Positions 1 through 10,094 of a stretch of 64,000 nt of DNA are shown one piece after another. Position 1 is the stretch's first letter. Each line of letters starts with the position of its first letter. Under the pieces are notes generated by a model. That model saw only the letters and a list, made by a program, of their open reading frames with translations. It was not told the origin of the DNA and did not search any database. The position numbers and the translations under genes were made by a program. Source of the DNA: Paenibacillus glycanilyticus (GTDB lineage: Bacteria > Bacillota > Bacilli > Paenibacillales > Paenibacillaceae); assembly GCF_030161375.1 (NCBI RefSeq), contig NZ_BSSQ01000011.1, positions 129,041 to 193,040 of the forward strand, written 5' to 3'.

Positions 1-20
1 GAGATGTGTATAAGAGACAG
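1..20. other. Residual Nextera/Tn5 mosaic-end adapter
   Basis: Bases 2-20 read AGATGTGTATAAGAGACAG, which is the 19-bp Tn5 mosaic end used in Nextera library adapters. It sits exactly at the first base of the window, so it is untrimmed sequencing adapter at a contig end and not chromosomal DNA. Confidence 0.95.
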
Positions 21-73
21 GTGCTTGCACCGTCCGCCTTTTCTCACCGCAATAAAAAGTATAAGTTTCCCTG

Positions 74-787
74 TCATTCGAACTGTTCGGTCTCGAGTTC
101 ATGGTCGCCTTCGTCATGGTCCATATATTGCTTATAGTTACGGTTCCGAATGACAGACACATGTTTGCCGGTAATGTCCGTCGCAACAAAACTTTCGTAG
201 GATTCAACGAAACCGTCATTTTCGTCCGCTTCAATCCCAATATGGTCATAATCGCCGACATTGTTGTTTTCCGAGAATGCGGGGGATTCAGCCGTGCCCC
301 ATTGTTCAACGATCTGCCAAGCATCTTCGCCGTCAAAGCCGTTATAATCATCGTCATCCCGGCTGGAGCGGCCAAACGGAGGGGAGAGAAATTCCTCTTC
401 CACCGGCTGGTTGTGGGATATGTCCTGTCTTGGCGCATGCTCGACACAATAGAGCGACTCGGGAAGCGCTTCTAGCCGTTCATTGGAAATAGCTTTTCCG
501 CATGCCAGACATTGTCCGTAAGTTCCGTTATCCATTGCTTCCAGCGCGGCCGTAATGCGGGCCAGATGAAGATCCTCTTTCTCAAGCAGAGCGAGATCCT
601 TGGAGCGCTCGAACATCTCGGTTCCAAGATCCGCCGGATGATTATCAATAGGGGATAATTCGCCGGTACTATCGCGCAGCGAAGAAGCAAGTCCATGATG
701 GTCGTTTTGGGACTGACGATCCTCGATCTCCTGTTTCTCTGCCTCAAGCCGGCTTCGAAGCTGCGCAAGCTGGGTTGCATTCGGCAT
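74..787 (-). CDS. yteA: TraR/DksA-type zinc-finger protein, YteA family
   Basis: The protein is about 237 aa with a charged, helical N-terminal half (residues about 10-85) followed by a zinc-finger segment CLACGK...YCVEH near residues 95-118. This CxxC...CxxH form fits the DksA/TraR C4-type finger of the Bacillus YteA family, whose members are linked to sporulation and general stress; the role here is inferred. The acidic C-terminal half is typical of YteA and lacks the DksA coiled-coil tip. I chose the ATG at 787 because an AAGGAAG ribosome site lies about 9 nt upstream; the GTG at 796 abuts that site. It is divergent from lspA. The fourth ligand is His and not Cys, which is tolerated in this family. 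Confidence 0.8.
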   Translation of the reverse strand: MPNATQLAQLRSRLEAEKQEIEDRQSQNDHHGLASSLRDSTGELSPIDNHPADLGTEMFERSKDLALLEKEDLHLARITAALEAMDNGTYGQCLACGKAISNERLEALPESLYCVEHAPRQDISHNQPVEEEFLSPPFGRSSRDDDDYNGFDGEDAWQIVEQWGTAESPAFSENNNVGDYDHIGIEADENDGFVESYESFVATDITGKHVSVIRNRNYKQYMDHDEGDHELETEQFE

Positions 788-955
788 CGGTTGCACCTTC
801 CTTAAACAAAATGAAGTATGTCGATCAATATCTAAGCTATAGTTTTCGCAAACGGGCTTTTTTTATAAAGGACTTCGTTGGAAAGGGGACTACTGGCTGA
901 ATAGCGGCCGATTATGCTACAATACAGTAGTTTGGTACAAACTAGGAGGGATACG

Positions 956-1474
956 ATGCGTTTTTATTATTACTGGATCGCGATAGCAGCTTTTGTGCTG
1001 GATTTGGTCACCAAAAAAATCATTGAGGCTCAGCTTGAAATCGGTGAGCAAATTAGCGTGATCGGCAATTTCTTCATTATTACCTCGTATCGGAACCGCG
1101 GAGCAGCATTTAGCATTTTGCAAGAACAGAGGGTGTTCTTCATCATTATTACTGTTCTTATTGTGAGCGCCATTATCTGGTATACCCAAGCTAACCGAAA
1201 ATCAGGAAAAGTATGGTTATTGACCGGGCTTGGACTCGTTCTTGGCGGAGCGGTTGGCAATTTTCTCGACCGTGCCCTTAAAGGCGAAGTAGTTGACTTC
1301 CTGATGTTTAATTTCGGCAGCTATACGTTCCCGATTTTTAACATAGCGGATTCCGCTATTTGCGTTGGCGTAGCATGTATTCTGATTGATACTTTGCTTC
1401 ATTCCAAGGAAGAGAAGAGCCAAATTGGCAATAGAGAGGATAAGGAACATAACGAGCATGAACAGCCTGTTTAA
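956..1474 (+). CDS. lspA: Lipoprotein signal peptidase II
   Basis: A 172-aa integral membrane aspartyl protease that cleaves prolipoprotein signal peptides after diacylglyceryl modification. Visible family motifs are NRGAAFSIL (residues about 48-56), GAVGNFLDR with the first catalytic Asp, and FPIFNIADSAI with the second catalytic Asp. Four hydrophobic segments fit the usual topology. The start at 956 is set by AGGAGGG about 6 nt upstream; an in-frame ATG at 914 has no ribosome site. The rluD-type gene overlaps its 3' end, so the two are probably cotranscribed. Its likely clients in this window include the lipoproteins at 17570, 22431 and 46086. Confidence 0.95.
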   Translation: MRFYYYWIAIAAFVLDLVTKKIIEAQLEIGEQISVIGNFFIITSYRNRGAAFSILQEQRVFFIIITVLIVSAIIWYTQANRKSGKVWLLTGLGLVLGGAVGNFLDRALKGEVVDFLMFNFGSYTFPIFNIADSAICVGVACILIDTLLHSKEEKSQIGNREDKEHNEHEQPV

Positions 1475-2402
1475 TGAAAGTGAAGAGTTGTTGGAGTTTG
1501 AAGTATTGCCGGAGCAAGCAGGAGAGCGGATTGATAAATTCGTAACGGACAGCTTGAACGAGGATTCCATATCCCGAACGCAAGTGCAGGAGTGGATCAA
1601 ATCCGGTGCCGTACACGTTAATCAAAACGCGGTTAAACCTAACTATAAGCTATCCTCTGGCGATCAAGTGGCGATTCGTATTCCGGAGCCGGAAGATGCG
1701 CCGATTGTAGCGGAAAATATTCCGCTTGATATTGTTTATGAAGATTCTGACGTTATCGTCATAAATAAACCTAGGGGTATGGTCGTACACCCTGCTCCCG
1801 GACATTCGTCGGGTACAGTCGTTAACGCGCTTATGTATCATTGCAAAGATTTGTCCGGCATTAACGGCGTGCTGCGCCCCGGCATTGTTCACCGCATCGA
1901 TAAGGACACTTCCGGATTGCTGATGGCAGCCAAAAACGATCTGGCGCATGTATCGCTTGCCCAGCAGCTCAAAGACCATACCGTTTCCCGCAAATACATT
2001 GCGCTTGTTCACGGTAATTTGCCGCATGATCAAGGCACGATCGACGCGCCAATCGGACGGGACCAGAACGACCGGAAGATGTTTACGGTCACGGATCGCA
2101 ACAGCAAGCATGCCGTTACTCACTTTTCGGTACTTGAGCGCATTGCCGATGATTATACGATTGTCGAGCTGCAGTTGGAAACTGGGCGCACGCACCAGAT
2201 CCGCGTTCATTTGAAATATATCGGTTATCCGCTTGCGGGAGATCCGATGTACGGACGCAACAAGACGGTGGCGCTCAAAGGACAAGCCTTGCATGCTGCT
2301 CTACTGGGCTTTAAGCATCCCCGGACCGGCGAGTTCCTTGAGTTCGAAGCGCCAATTCCGGCCGATATGGAGCATGTGATTAATTCGCTTCGCTTGCGTT
2401 AA
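1458..2402 (+). CDS. RluD-family large-subunit rRNA pseudouridine synthase
   Basis: A 314-aa enzyme with an N-terminal S4 RNA-binding domain (residues about 15-75, AGERIDKFV...) and a RluA/RluD catalytic domain. The catalytic motif HRIDKDTSGLLM holds the active-site Asp, and GRTHQIRVHL is the conserved C-terminal signature. It should isomerise uridines in 23S rRNA. The ATG at 1458 lies inside the lspA 3' end (17-nt overlap), which suggests translational coupling, and the S4 domain begins soon after it. The lspA-rluD (ylyB) pair is conserved across Bacilli. Confidence 0.9.
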   Translation: MNSLFNESEELLEFEVLPEQAGERIDKFVTDSLNEDSISRTQVQEWIKSGAVHVNQNAVKPNYKLSSGDQVAIRIPEPEDAPIVAENIPLDIVYEDSDVIVINKPRGMVVHPAPGHSSGTVVNALMYHCKDLSGINGVLRPGIVHRIDKDTSGLLMAAKNDLAHVSLAQQLKDHTVSRKYIALVHGNLPHDQGTIDAPIGRDQNDRKMFTVTDRNSKHAVTHFSVLERIADDYTIVELQLETGRTHQIRVHLKYIGYPLAGDPMYGRNKTVALKGQALHAALLGFKHPRTGEFLEFEAPIPADMEHVINSLRLR

Positions 2403-2524
2403 AAAAAGCTGAATGCGAAAAAATGCAAACATTTCAGCAAATTATTCATTAATTCAACTAAAAAAGTAAGCTATTCTAAGCATGAATAAGCTTGTCTTTA
2501 TGAATAAAGGAGAGACGATACGAT

Positions 2525-3235
2525 ATGCAAAACATGGAACAAACAATGGAAGTTATTAATTACATCAAAAATGGCAAAAAAGTTACGCCGGTGAAGGTTT
2601 ACTTCAAGGGCAAAATCGCTTCCACTAATACTGAAGTAAAAGTATTCGATTTCGGCGACGGCGGCGTGCTGTTCGGCGATTGGGCGCAAGTCCAAGAATT
2701 GCTGGAAACTGAGAAAGCAAACATCGAATATTACGAAGTTGAGAACGATCGCCGCAACTCCGCGATTCCAATGCTGGATCTAAAAGGCATCAACGCCCGC
2801 ATCGAGCCAGGCGCGGTTATCCGCGATAAAGTTGAGATCGGCAACAACGCGGTTATCATGATGGGCGCATCGATCAATATCGGTTGCGTGATTGGCGAAG
2901 GTACAATGATCGATATGAACGCAACGCTTGGCGGACGCGTTCAAGTCGGCAAAATGTGCCATGTTGGCGCAGGCGCGGTTCTGGCTGGCGTTATTGAACC
3001 GCCATCCGCTTTGCCTGTTGTTATCGAAGATGACGTTGTTATCGGCGCTAACGCGGTTGTTCTGGAAGGCGTACGCGTAGGCCAAGGCGCAGTAATCGCG
3101 GCTGGCGCGATTGTAATCGAAGACGTGCCTGCGAATGCGGTTGTTGCCGGCGTACCGGCTCGCGTTATCAAGATGGTAGACGACAAGACCAAATCCAAGA
3201 CCATCATCGTTGAAGGTCTTCGCGACTTGAAATAA
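2525..3235 (+). CDS. dapH: Tetrahydrodipicolinate N-acetyltransferase
   Basis: A 236-aa left-handed beta-helix acetyltransferase that acetylates 2,3,4,5-tetrahydrodipicolinate in the acetylase branch of meso-DAP and lysine synthesis. An N-terminal alpha/beta domain (residues 1-90) precedes hexapeptide repeats (about 90-200) with many I-G-x-x-A/V turns, then a short C-terminal tail. Length and N-terminal pattern match Bacillus DapH (YkuQ). The ribosome site AAAGGAG lies upstream of the ATG at 2525. dapL follows 77 bp downstream on the same strand, and the third enzyme of the branch (patA) is convergent just beyond it. Confidence 0.95.
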   Translation: MQNMEQTMEVINYIKNGKKVTPVKVYFKGKIASTNTEVKVFDFGDGGVLFGDWAQVQELLETEKANIEYYEVENDRRNSAIPMLDLKGINARIEPGAVIRDKVEIGNNAVIMMGASINIGCVIGEGTMIDMNATLGGRVQVGKMCHVGAGAVLAGVIEPPSALPVVIEDDVVIGANAVVLEGVRVGQGAVIAAGAIVIEDVPANAVVAGVPARVIKMVDDKTKSKTIIVEGLRDLK

Positions 3236-3247
3236 TAAGATTTGCTA

Positions 3248-3270
3248 CGCGCGCCATAAATATGGCGCGT
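3248..3270 (+). other. Hairpin between dapH and dapL
   Basis: CGCGCCATA pairs with TATGGCGCG (3250-3258 with 3261-3269). It has only a weak T-rich tail (GTTTCC), so it may be an mRNA-stabilising or partly terminating hairpin that sets the ratio of the two products. This role is an inference. Confidence 0.45.
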
Positions 3271-3312
3271 GTTTCCTTATAAAGCGCCTTACAGGGGAAT
3301 AGGAGTTAACAA

Positions 3313-4431
3313 ATGAGCGTGTTTGTGGAGTTGAGAAGGAAGTTGCACCAAATTCCCGAGCCGGGCTTTCAAGAGTTTAAGACGCAAGCCATGCTGCTCG
3401 AGTATTTGAACGGATTGCCGCAAGAGAATTTGGAAATACGTACTTGGCGCACCGGCATTTTTGTTCGGGTAAAAGGTCTCGTCGGCGAACGCTGTTTAGG
3501 TTACCGGGCCGATATGGACGGACTTCCGATTGAAGAGGATACGGGTTATTCATTCCAATCGACGCATCCGGGCTACATGCATGCATGCGGTCATGATTTA
3601 CATATGGCAATTGGTCTTGGCGTATTAACGTCCATTGTGGAACAGCCCATTAATGATGATGTTCTGTTTGTATTTCAACCGGCAGAAGAAGGGCCAGGCG
3701 GTGCGTTGCCGATGCTTGAGAGCGAGGAGTTCAAAGCGTGGAAGCCGGATTTCATGATGGCGCTGCATATCGCGCCGGAATATCCGGTAGGTACAATCGC
3801 AACGCGGCCGGGTATTTTATTTGCCAATACGTCCGAGTTGTTTATCGACGTAATCGGCAAAGGCGGCCATGCCGCTTATCCTCACCGCGCGAACGATATG
3901 ATTGTTGCGTCCGCGAGCCTTATTATGCAGCTGCAGTCTATCGTTTCCCGGAACGTTGACCCACTCGATTCGGTTGTGGTAACCCTCGGCAAGATCGAAG
4001 GCGGTACGAAGCAGAACATCATTGCGGAGCGGGTACGCCTTGAAGGCACGATCAGAACGTTGTCCGCCAAGTCGATGAGTGACGTGAAAGGGCGTATCGA
4101 AGCTATATTAAACGGCATTGAGGTCAGCTTCGGCTGTAAGACTGAGCTCGATTACGGCTCGAATTACTATCAGGTATATAACAACGAGCAAGAAGCGGAG
4201 CAATTTATGAATTGGGCTCAGGCTTATGATTCCGTAAATCTCATTGAATGTACCGAAGCCATGACCGGAGAGGACTTTGGATATTTCCTTCGCGATATTC
4301 CTGGCCTCATGTTCTGGCTTGGCGTTGATACGGCTTACGGCCTTCATCATGCTAAGCTTGAACCCCAAGAGGAAGCGATCGGGATTGCAATCGACGTGGT
4401 TTCTAAGTATTTGCGCCATCGCTCTTCTTAA
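3313..4431 (+). CDS. dapL: N-acetyldiaminopimelate deacetylase (M20 family)
   Basis: A 372-aa M20-family metallohydrolase expected to deacetylate N-acetyl-LL-diaminopimelate, releasing LL-DAP. Metal-site motifs are [11 protein letters not shown] (about 70-80), [12 protein letters not shown] (about 95-106) and QPAEEGPGG (about 120-128), with the dimerisation lid domain between about 175 and 290. The length fits B. subtilis YkuR. The neighbouring dapH and convergent patA support this role over a generic amidohydrolase. A strong bidirectional terminator follows. Confidence 0.93.
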   Translation: MSVFVELRRKLHQIPEPGFQEFKTQAMLLEYLNGLPQENLEIRTWRTGIFVRVKGLVGERCLGYRADMDGLPIEEDTGYSFQSTHPGYMHACGHDLHMAIGLGVLTSIVEQPINDDVLFVFQPAEEGPGGALPMLESEEFKAWKPDFMMALHIAPEYPVGTIATRPGILFANTSELFIDVIGKGGHAAYPHRANDMIVASASLIMQLQSIVSRNVDPLDSVVVTLGKIEGGTKQNIIAERVRLEGTIRTLSAKSMSDVKGRIEAILNGIEVSFGCKTELDYGSNYYQVYNNEQEAEQFMNWAQAYDSVNLIECTEAMTGEDFGYFLRDIPGLMFWLGVDTAYGLHHAKLEPQEEAIGIAIDVVSKYLRHRSS

Positions 4432-4433
4432 CA

Positions 4434-4474
4434 AAAAAGCTGCTTCGCGAACAATTCGCAAAGCAGCTTTTTAT
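4434..4474. terminator. Bidirectional terminator between dapL and patA
   Basis: AAAGCTGCTT-CGCGAA pairs with TTCGC-AAAGCAGCTTT, with T-runs on both strands. It serves the convergent dapL and patA genes. Confidence 0.9.
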
Positions 4475-4488
4475 TATCTATAGAATAG

Positions 4489-5643
4489 TTATAGGCCTTG
4501 TACAAAAGATTTGATCCGTTCCATTGCTTCTTGAAGCATTTCCATCGAGCAGGCGTAGGAAATTCGGATGTACTCGTCCCCGAATGGGGCAAAAGCGGCT
4601 CCCGGTACGACAGCAACCCGTTTCTCTTCAAGCAGTCGATGCGCAAACGTTGTGGAATCAAGACCAAACTTTGCGATGGATGGGAAGATGTAAAAAGCTC
4701 CGTTTGGCTTTACTACATCAAATCCTGCCTCAACCAGACTGTTATAAGCGAAGTCGCGGCGACGTGCGTATTCGTCTCGCATTGGCAAGGCGTCATCGAT
4801 GCCGTTCGTCAATGCTTCGACTGCTGCGGCTTGGCTAATGGAGCTGGTGCAGGTTACGTTGTACTGGTGAACCTTTACGATATGTTTAGCCAGATAAGCC
4901 GGCGCAAACAACAATCCAATACGCCAGCCGGTCATGGAATGCGACTTCGATAACCCGTTAATAACGATCGTTTTGTCGCGCATCCCCGGCAAAGACGCGA
5001 TGGAGGAATGAGTGCCGTCAAACACGAGCTCGCTATAAATCTCATCGGACAATATAAACAGTTCGCGCTCTTCGACTAATGCCGCAATCTCCTGAAGCTC
5101 TTCTAGGCTTAACGTACAGCCTGTCGGATTTGAAGGCGATGCCAGCACAATGCAACGCGTGCGTTCCGTCAAATGCTCCTTGATCAGATCGGCTGTCAGT
5201 TTAAAGCTGTTGCCGCTTGTATCAACATGTACCGGTAAAGCGCCGCACATGCGAATGATCGGCTCATAGCCCGGATAGATTGGACCCGGAAGCAGCACTT
5301 CGCTGCCTTCTTCCAGAATAGTCCGGAAAGCCACATCGATGGCTTCGCTTGCGCCAACCGTCACGATAACTTCTTCGGCCGGATCGTAGGACAGCCCGTA
5401 TTTGCGTTGTAAAAACTCGGAAGCCGCTTTACGCAACTTGAGTGTTCCTGCGTTAGGCGTATATACGGTTTCGCCATTGTCGATCGCCTGCTTGGCTGCG
5501 TCAAGAATATGTTTCGGCGTCGGGAAATCCGGCTGCCCGATCGTCAGCGACAGCACCCCGTCGTATTGACTGACCTTATTGGCCATTTTTCGAATACCGG
5601 ATACTTCAATCGCTTGAACTTCCGGTCTGATTAAATGTTCCAT
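4489..5643 (-). CDS. patA: PLP aminotransferase, N-acetyl-LL-diaminopimelate aminotransferase type
   Basis: A 384-aa fold-type I class I/II aminotransferase. From the ATG at 5643 the protein begins MEHLIRPEVQ and continues with SGIRKMANKV and LTIGQPDFPTP, very close to my recollection of B. subtilis PatA. The PLP lysine is in NGLSKSHSMTGWR, and the substrate-arginine motif RISYACS is near the C-terminus. PatA supplies the transamination step between DapH and DapL, and it lies convergent to those genes here. The in-frame ATG at 5676 adds 11 residues not expected in the family; AGGTGAAGG lies just before the 5643 start. Confidence 0.9.
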   Translation of the reverse strand: MEHLIRPEVQAIEVSGIRKMANKVSQYDGVLSLTIGQPDFPTPKHILDAAKQAIDNGETVYTPNAGTLKLRKAASEFLQRKYGLSYDPAEEVIVTVGASEAIDVAFRTILEEGSEVLLPGPIYPGYEPIIRMCGALPVHVDTSGNSFKLTADLIKEHLTERTRCIVLASPSNPTGCTLSLEELQEIAALVEERELFILSDEIYSELVFDGTHSSIASLPGMRDKTIVINGLSKSHSMTGWRIGLLFAPAYLAKHIVKVHQYNVTCTSSISQAAAVEALTNGIDDALPMRDEYARRRDFAYNSLVEAGFDVVKPNGAFYIFPSIAKFGLDSTTFAHRLLEEKRVAVVPGAAFAPFGDEYIRISYACSMEMLQEAMERIKSFVQGL

Positions 5644-5842
5644 TCCTTCACCTGTCCCGTCTATGTACGTAATCAATGTTATTCATCATATCATATCGGG
5701 CTAGGCACTTCGAGAGGGAGAAACGTACATTGTCATGAAGGAATACTTCCGTAAAAAAGTCCCTGTAATATTAATTAAAGGGTATGCAGAACCTAAGATA
5801 AGTAATTATGATGGGAACATCCGATCAATTCGGTACAATGTA

Positions 5843-5871
5843 TTGACATAATGCGACGGAAGAGGTACAAT
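5843..5871 (+). promoter_or_regulatory. Sigma-A promoter of the pyr operon
   Basis: A near-consensus promoter: TTGACA at 5843-5848, a 17-bp spacer, and TACAAT at 5866-5871. It lies about 30 bp upstream of the PyrR-binding hairpin, so transcription should start near 5878. Confidence 0.9.
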
Positions 5872-5900
5872 TCCTTTTGATATATGGCAGTACCTTTAAA

Positions 5901-6685
<785 letters not shown>

Positions 6686-6686
<1 letters not shown>

Positions 6687-7588
6687 TGACGACGATGACA
6701 CAACTTAAACAACGCAGTTTGCTTGGATTGAAAGACCTTAGCAAAGAGGAAATTGAAGCGATTCTGGATCGCGCGGCTTATTGGGAACAACACCCAAACA
6801 AAGTGCACAACGTGATGCAGGGCAAGTTCGCGGCGAACATGTTTTTCGAGAATAGCACGAGAACGCGCTTTTCCTTCGAAGTTGCGGAGAAACGGCTTGG
6901 CGCGGAAGTATTGAACTTCTCGGCGGCTGTGTCCAGCGTCCAGAAGGGTGAATCGATCTACGACACGGTTCGCACGCTTGAATCGATGGGCATCGACGTC
7001 GGCATTATCCGATTGAAGCCAATCGGCGTACTGGCAGATCTCGCCACGAAAATTCAAGTGCCTTTGATCAACGCAGGCGACGGCAACAACGAGCATCCGA
7101 CGCAGGCTCTGCTCGATTTATATACGATGCGCAAACATTTCGGCAATCTGAACGGTCTGACCGTATCGATCATCGGTGACGTTCTGCACAGCCGCGTAGC
7201 AAGATCCAATCTGTGGGCGCTTCGCAAATTTGGCGCGAAAGTGCAATTCTGCTCGCCGGGCAACATGAAAGCGGCAGACCTCGACGCTCCGTACGTTTCG
7301 ATGGACGAAGCGCTTCAAGCCGATGTGATTATGATGCTCCGCGTACAGCTGGAACGCCATGAGAGCGGCATGTTGAACTCGGCGGAAGCTTATCGCGAAC
7401 AGTTCGGCATGACGGTCGAACGCGCAAGCAATATCAAGGACCATGCGATCATCATGCATCCGGCTCCAATCAACCGCGGCGTTGAGATCGACGACGAAGT
7501 CGTCGAAAGTCCCAAATCGCGCATTTTCCCGCAAATGGCAAACGGCGTACCGATTCGAATGGCGGTTATTGAACGGGCATTAAGCTAA
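6686..7588 (+). CDS. pyrB: Aspartate carbamoyltransferase catalytic subunit
   Basis: A 300-aa transcarbamoylase that condenses carbamoyl phosphate with aspartate. The carbamoyl-phosphate site STRTRFSFE is near residues 53-61, HPTQALLDLYT near 133-143, and the aspartate-binding segment is in the C-terminal half (MMLRVQLER). No regulatory subunit gene (pyrI) is present, as expected in Bacilli. The start overlaps the pyrR stop by one base, so the two are translationally coupled. The uracil permease gene (pyrP) that separates them in B. subtilis is absent. Confidence 0.95.
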
Positions 7589-7620
7589 TAACGAATAAAC
7601 TCCGGAAGGTGAACAAAACA

Positions 7621-8913
7621 ATGTCAGTATGGATTATTAACGGTAACGTATGGGATACAGCTTCTGGAAGCTTGCAAAAAAAACACATTCGTCTCGAAGG
7701 CGAGCAAATTGCCGAAATCGTTGACGGCGGCCAAACGCCGGACACGGGCTCGGCAGAAGTAATCGATGCAACGGGCAAACTCGTGTCCGCAGGCTTCATC
7801 GACATGCACGTCCACCTTCGCGATCCGGGCTTCGAATATAAAGAAGACATCGCGACAGGAACAAGATCCGCGGCTAAAGGCGGCTTTACTACAATCGCAT
7901 GCATGCCAAACACAAGACCTTCGGTTGATACGCCCGAAACAGTCAAATACATTTTGGATAAAAACGCGGCAGAAGGCGTTGTAAAGGTTCTGCCTTACGC
8001 AGCGATTACGAAAAACCAGCTGGGCCGCGAACTGACGGACTTTGCGGCTTTGAAAGAAGCCGGCGCAATCGGCTTTACCGACGACGGCGTTGGCGTGCAA
8101 AGCGCGCAAATGATGAAAGACGCCATGACGCTGGCGCAATCGATGAACATGCCAATCATCGCGCACTGCGAAGATAACACTCTGGTTGAAGGCTTATACG
8201 TAAGCGAAGGTTCCTTCTCCCGCAAGCATGGCATTAAAGGCATTCCGAACGAATCGGAAGCGATCCATGTAGGACGCGACGTATTGCTGTCCGAAGCGAC
8301 AGGCGTTCATTACCATGTGTGCCACGTTAGCACCGAGCAATCGGTTCGCCTGATTCGCCTTGCGAAGCAAATCGGCGTTCGGGTAACGGCTGAAGTGTGC
8401 CCGCATCACCTGATTCTGTCGGACGAAGATATTCCGGGAATGGATTCGAACTGGAAAATGAACCCGCCGCTCCGCACGCCACGCGACGTAGAAGCGGTTA
8501 TCGAAGCGCTTGAGGACGGCACGATCGACATGGTCGTAACCGACCACGCTCCGCATAGCGCGGAAGAGAAAGCTCGCGGCATGCAGCTTGCGCCGTTTGG
8601 CATCGTTGGCTTTGAGACGGCTTTCCCACTGCTCTACACGAAATTTGTACGTACCGGCAAATGGACGCTGGGCTTCCTGCTCGACCGGATGACAGCTGAC
8701 CCTGCTCGCGTATTCGGACTTCCTACCGGCCGTCTTGAAGCGGGAGCGCCTGCCGATCTGACAATCGTTGATCTGGATAATGAGCGTGCGGTAGATCCTT
8801 CTACCTTCGCGTCGAAGAGCAACAACACGCCATTTGGCGGCTGGAAGCTGCATGGCTGGACAGTAGCCACAATTGTTGACGGCAAAGTCGTGTATAACGA
8901 ATCCGCTAACTAA
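7621..8913 (+). CDS. pyrC: Dihydroorotase (class I)
   Basis: A 430-aa amidohydrolase that cyclises carbamoyl-aspartate to dihydroorotate. The metal motif DMHVHLRDPGFEYKEDI supplies the HxH pair; HCEDNTL and HVSTEQSV supply the other metal histidines, and TDHAPHS the catalytic Asp. The ATG at 7621 follows GGAAGGTG with about 9-nt spacing; the in-frame GTG at 7609 overlaps that site. It lies 32 bp after pyrB in the same operon. Confidence 0.95.
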   Translation: MSVWIINGNVWDTASGSLQKKHIRLEGEQIAEIVDGGQTPDTGSAEVIDATGKLVSAGFIDMHVHLRDPGFEYKEDIATGTRSAAKGGFTTIACMPNTRPSVDTPETVKYILDKNAAEGVVKVLPYAAITKNQLGRELTDFAALKEAGAIGFTDDGVGVQSAQMMKDAMTLAQSMNMPIIAHCEDNTLVEGLYVSEGSFSRKHGIKGIPNESEAIHVGRDVLLSEATGVHYHVCHVSTEQSVRLIRLAKQIGVRVTAEVCPHHLILSDEDIPGMDSNWKMNPPLRTPRDVEAVIEALEDGTIDMVVTDHAPHSAEEKARGMQLAPFGIVGFETAFPLLYTKFVRTGKWTLGFLLDRMTADPARVFGLPTGRLEAGAPADLTIVDLDNERAVDPSTFASKSNNTPFGGWKLHGWTVATIVDGKVVYNESAN

Positions 8914-8948
8914 TAGAACATACGAAGACCTGATGAGGAGTGATACGG

Positions 8949-10094
8949 ATGCAAGCAAGACTATTATTGGAAGACGGGACGTTATTTACCGGACAATCAT
9001 TCGGGGCGGAAGCGCAAACGTTTGGTGAGGTTGTTTTTAATACAGGGATTACAGGTTACCAAGAAGTATTGTCCGATCCGTCCTATTGCGGGCAAATCGT
9101 TACAATGACATATCCGCTGATCGGCAACTACGGGATCTCGCGCGATGACTTCGAGTCTATCCGCCCAAGCATTCACGGGTTTGTCGTACGCCGTTACGAG
9201 CCGGTGCCAAGCAACTGGCGCGCGCAATATTCCCTTGGCGATCTGCTGAAGGAATACAACATTCCGGGCATCACCGGAATCGACACGCGGATGCTGACTC
9301 GTATTCTCCGTCAGCACGGTACGATGAAAGGTGTTCTTACAACGGGCACTGAGCGTGTGGAAGAGCTTCAAGAACGTCTTGGCGGCATTCAGCTGATGAC
9401 GGATCAGGTTGCTCGCACATCCACGAAATCCGTCTTCTCGAGCCCGGGCTTTGGCCCGCGCATCGTCCTTGTAGACTTCGGCGCAAAAAGCGGTATTCTT
9501 CGCGAACTGACTGAGCGCGGTTGCGACGTTGTGGTTGTTCCGCACAACACGACTGCAGACGAGATCCGCAAGCTTGCACCTGACGGCATTCAGCTGTCTA
9601 ACGGCCCCGGGGATCCGAAAGACGTTCCGTACGCTGTACAAATGATCAAAGAACTGCTCGGCGAAATTCCAATCTTCGGTATCTGCCTTGGCCACCAATT
9701 GTTCGCTCTGGCTTGCGGCGCGGATACGACAAGACTGAAGTTCGGTCACCGCGGCGGCAACCACCCGGTTAAAGAACTGGCTACCGGCCGTTGCTACGTG
9801 ACTTCGCAGAACCATGGTTACACGGTTCTTGAAGATTCGATCAACAGCAAGGAACTGACCGTTACTCACATCAATAACAATGACAAGACCATTGAAGGTC
9901 TGAAACATAATAAATATCCAGCGTTCTCGGTGCAGTACCATCCGGAAGCAGCACCAGGTCCGTTCGATTCCAGCTACCTGTTCGATGAATTCCTTGAGAT
10001 GATCCGCGAACACAAACAAAACAACCCGCAAAAACCTCGTCAAGCTGTGCTGGCGGCAACGTTGAAAGGAGAACTTCAATATGCCCAAAAATAA
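8949..10094 (+). CDS. carA: Carbamoyl-phosphate synthase small (glutaminase) subunit
   Basis: A 381-aa subunit with an N-terminal CPSase-SC domain and a C-terminal class I glutamine amidotransferase domain. The nucleophile motif is [12 protein letters not shown] (about 236-247), and the His-Glu of the triad are in [11 protein letters not shown]. It supplies ammonia to the large subunit. The ATG at 8949 lies after GAGGAGTGAT; the GTG at 8940 is within that site. Its 3' end overlaps carB by 14 nt. Being in the pyr operon, it is the pyrimidine-regulated enzyme (pyrAA). Confidence 0.95.
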   Translation: MQARLLLEDGTLFTGQSFGAEAQTFGEVVFNTGITGYQEVLSDPSYCGQIVTMTYPLIGNYGISRDDFESIRPSIHGFVVRRYEPVPSNWRAQYSLGDLLKEYNIPGITGIDTRMLTRILRQHGTMKGVLTTGTERVEELQERLGGIQLMTDQVARTSTKSVFSSPGFGPRIVLVDFGAKSGILRELTERGCDVVVVPHNTTADEIRKLAPDGIQLSNGPGDPKDVPYAVQMIKELLGEIPIFGICLGHQLFALACGADTTRLKFGHRGGNHPVKELATGRCYVTSQNHGYTVLEDSINSKELTVTHINNNDKTIEGLKHNKYPAFSVQYHPEAAPGPFDSSYLFDEFLEMIREHKQNNPQKPRQAVLAATLKGELQYAQK

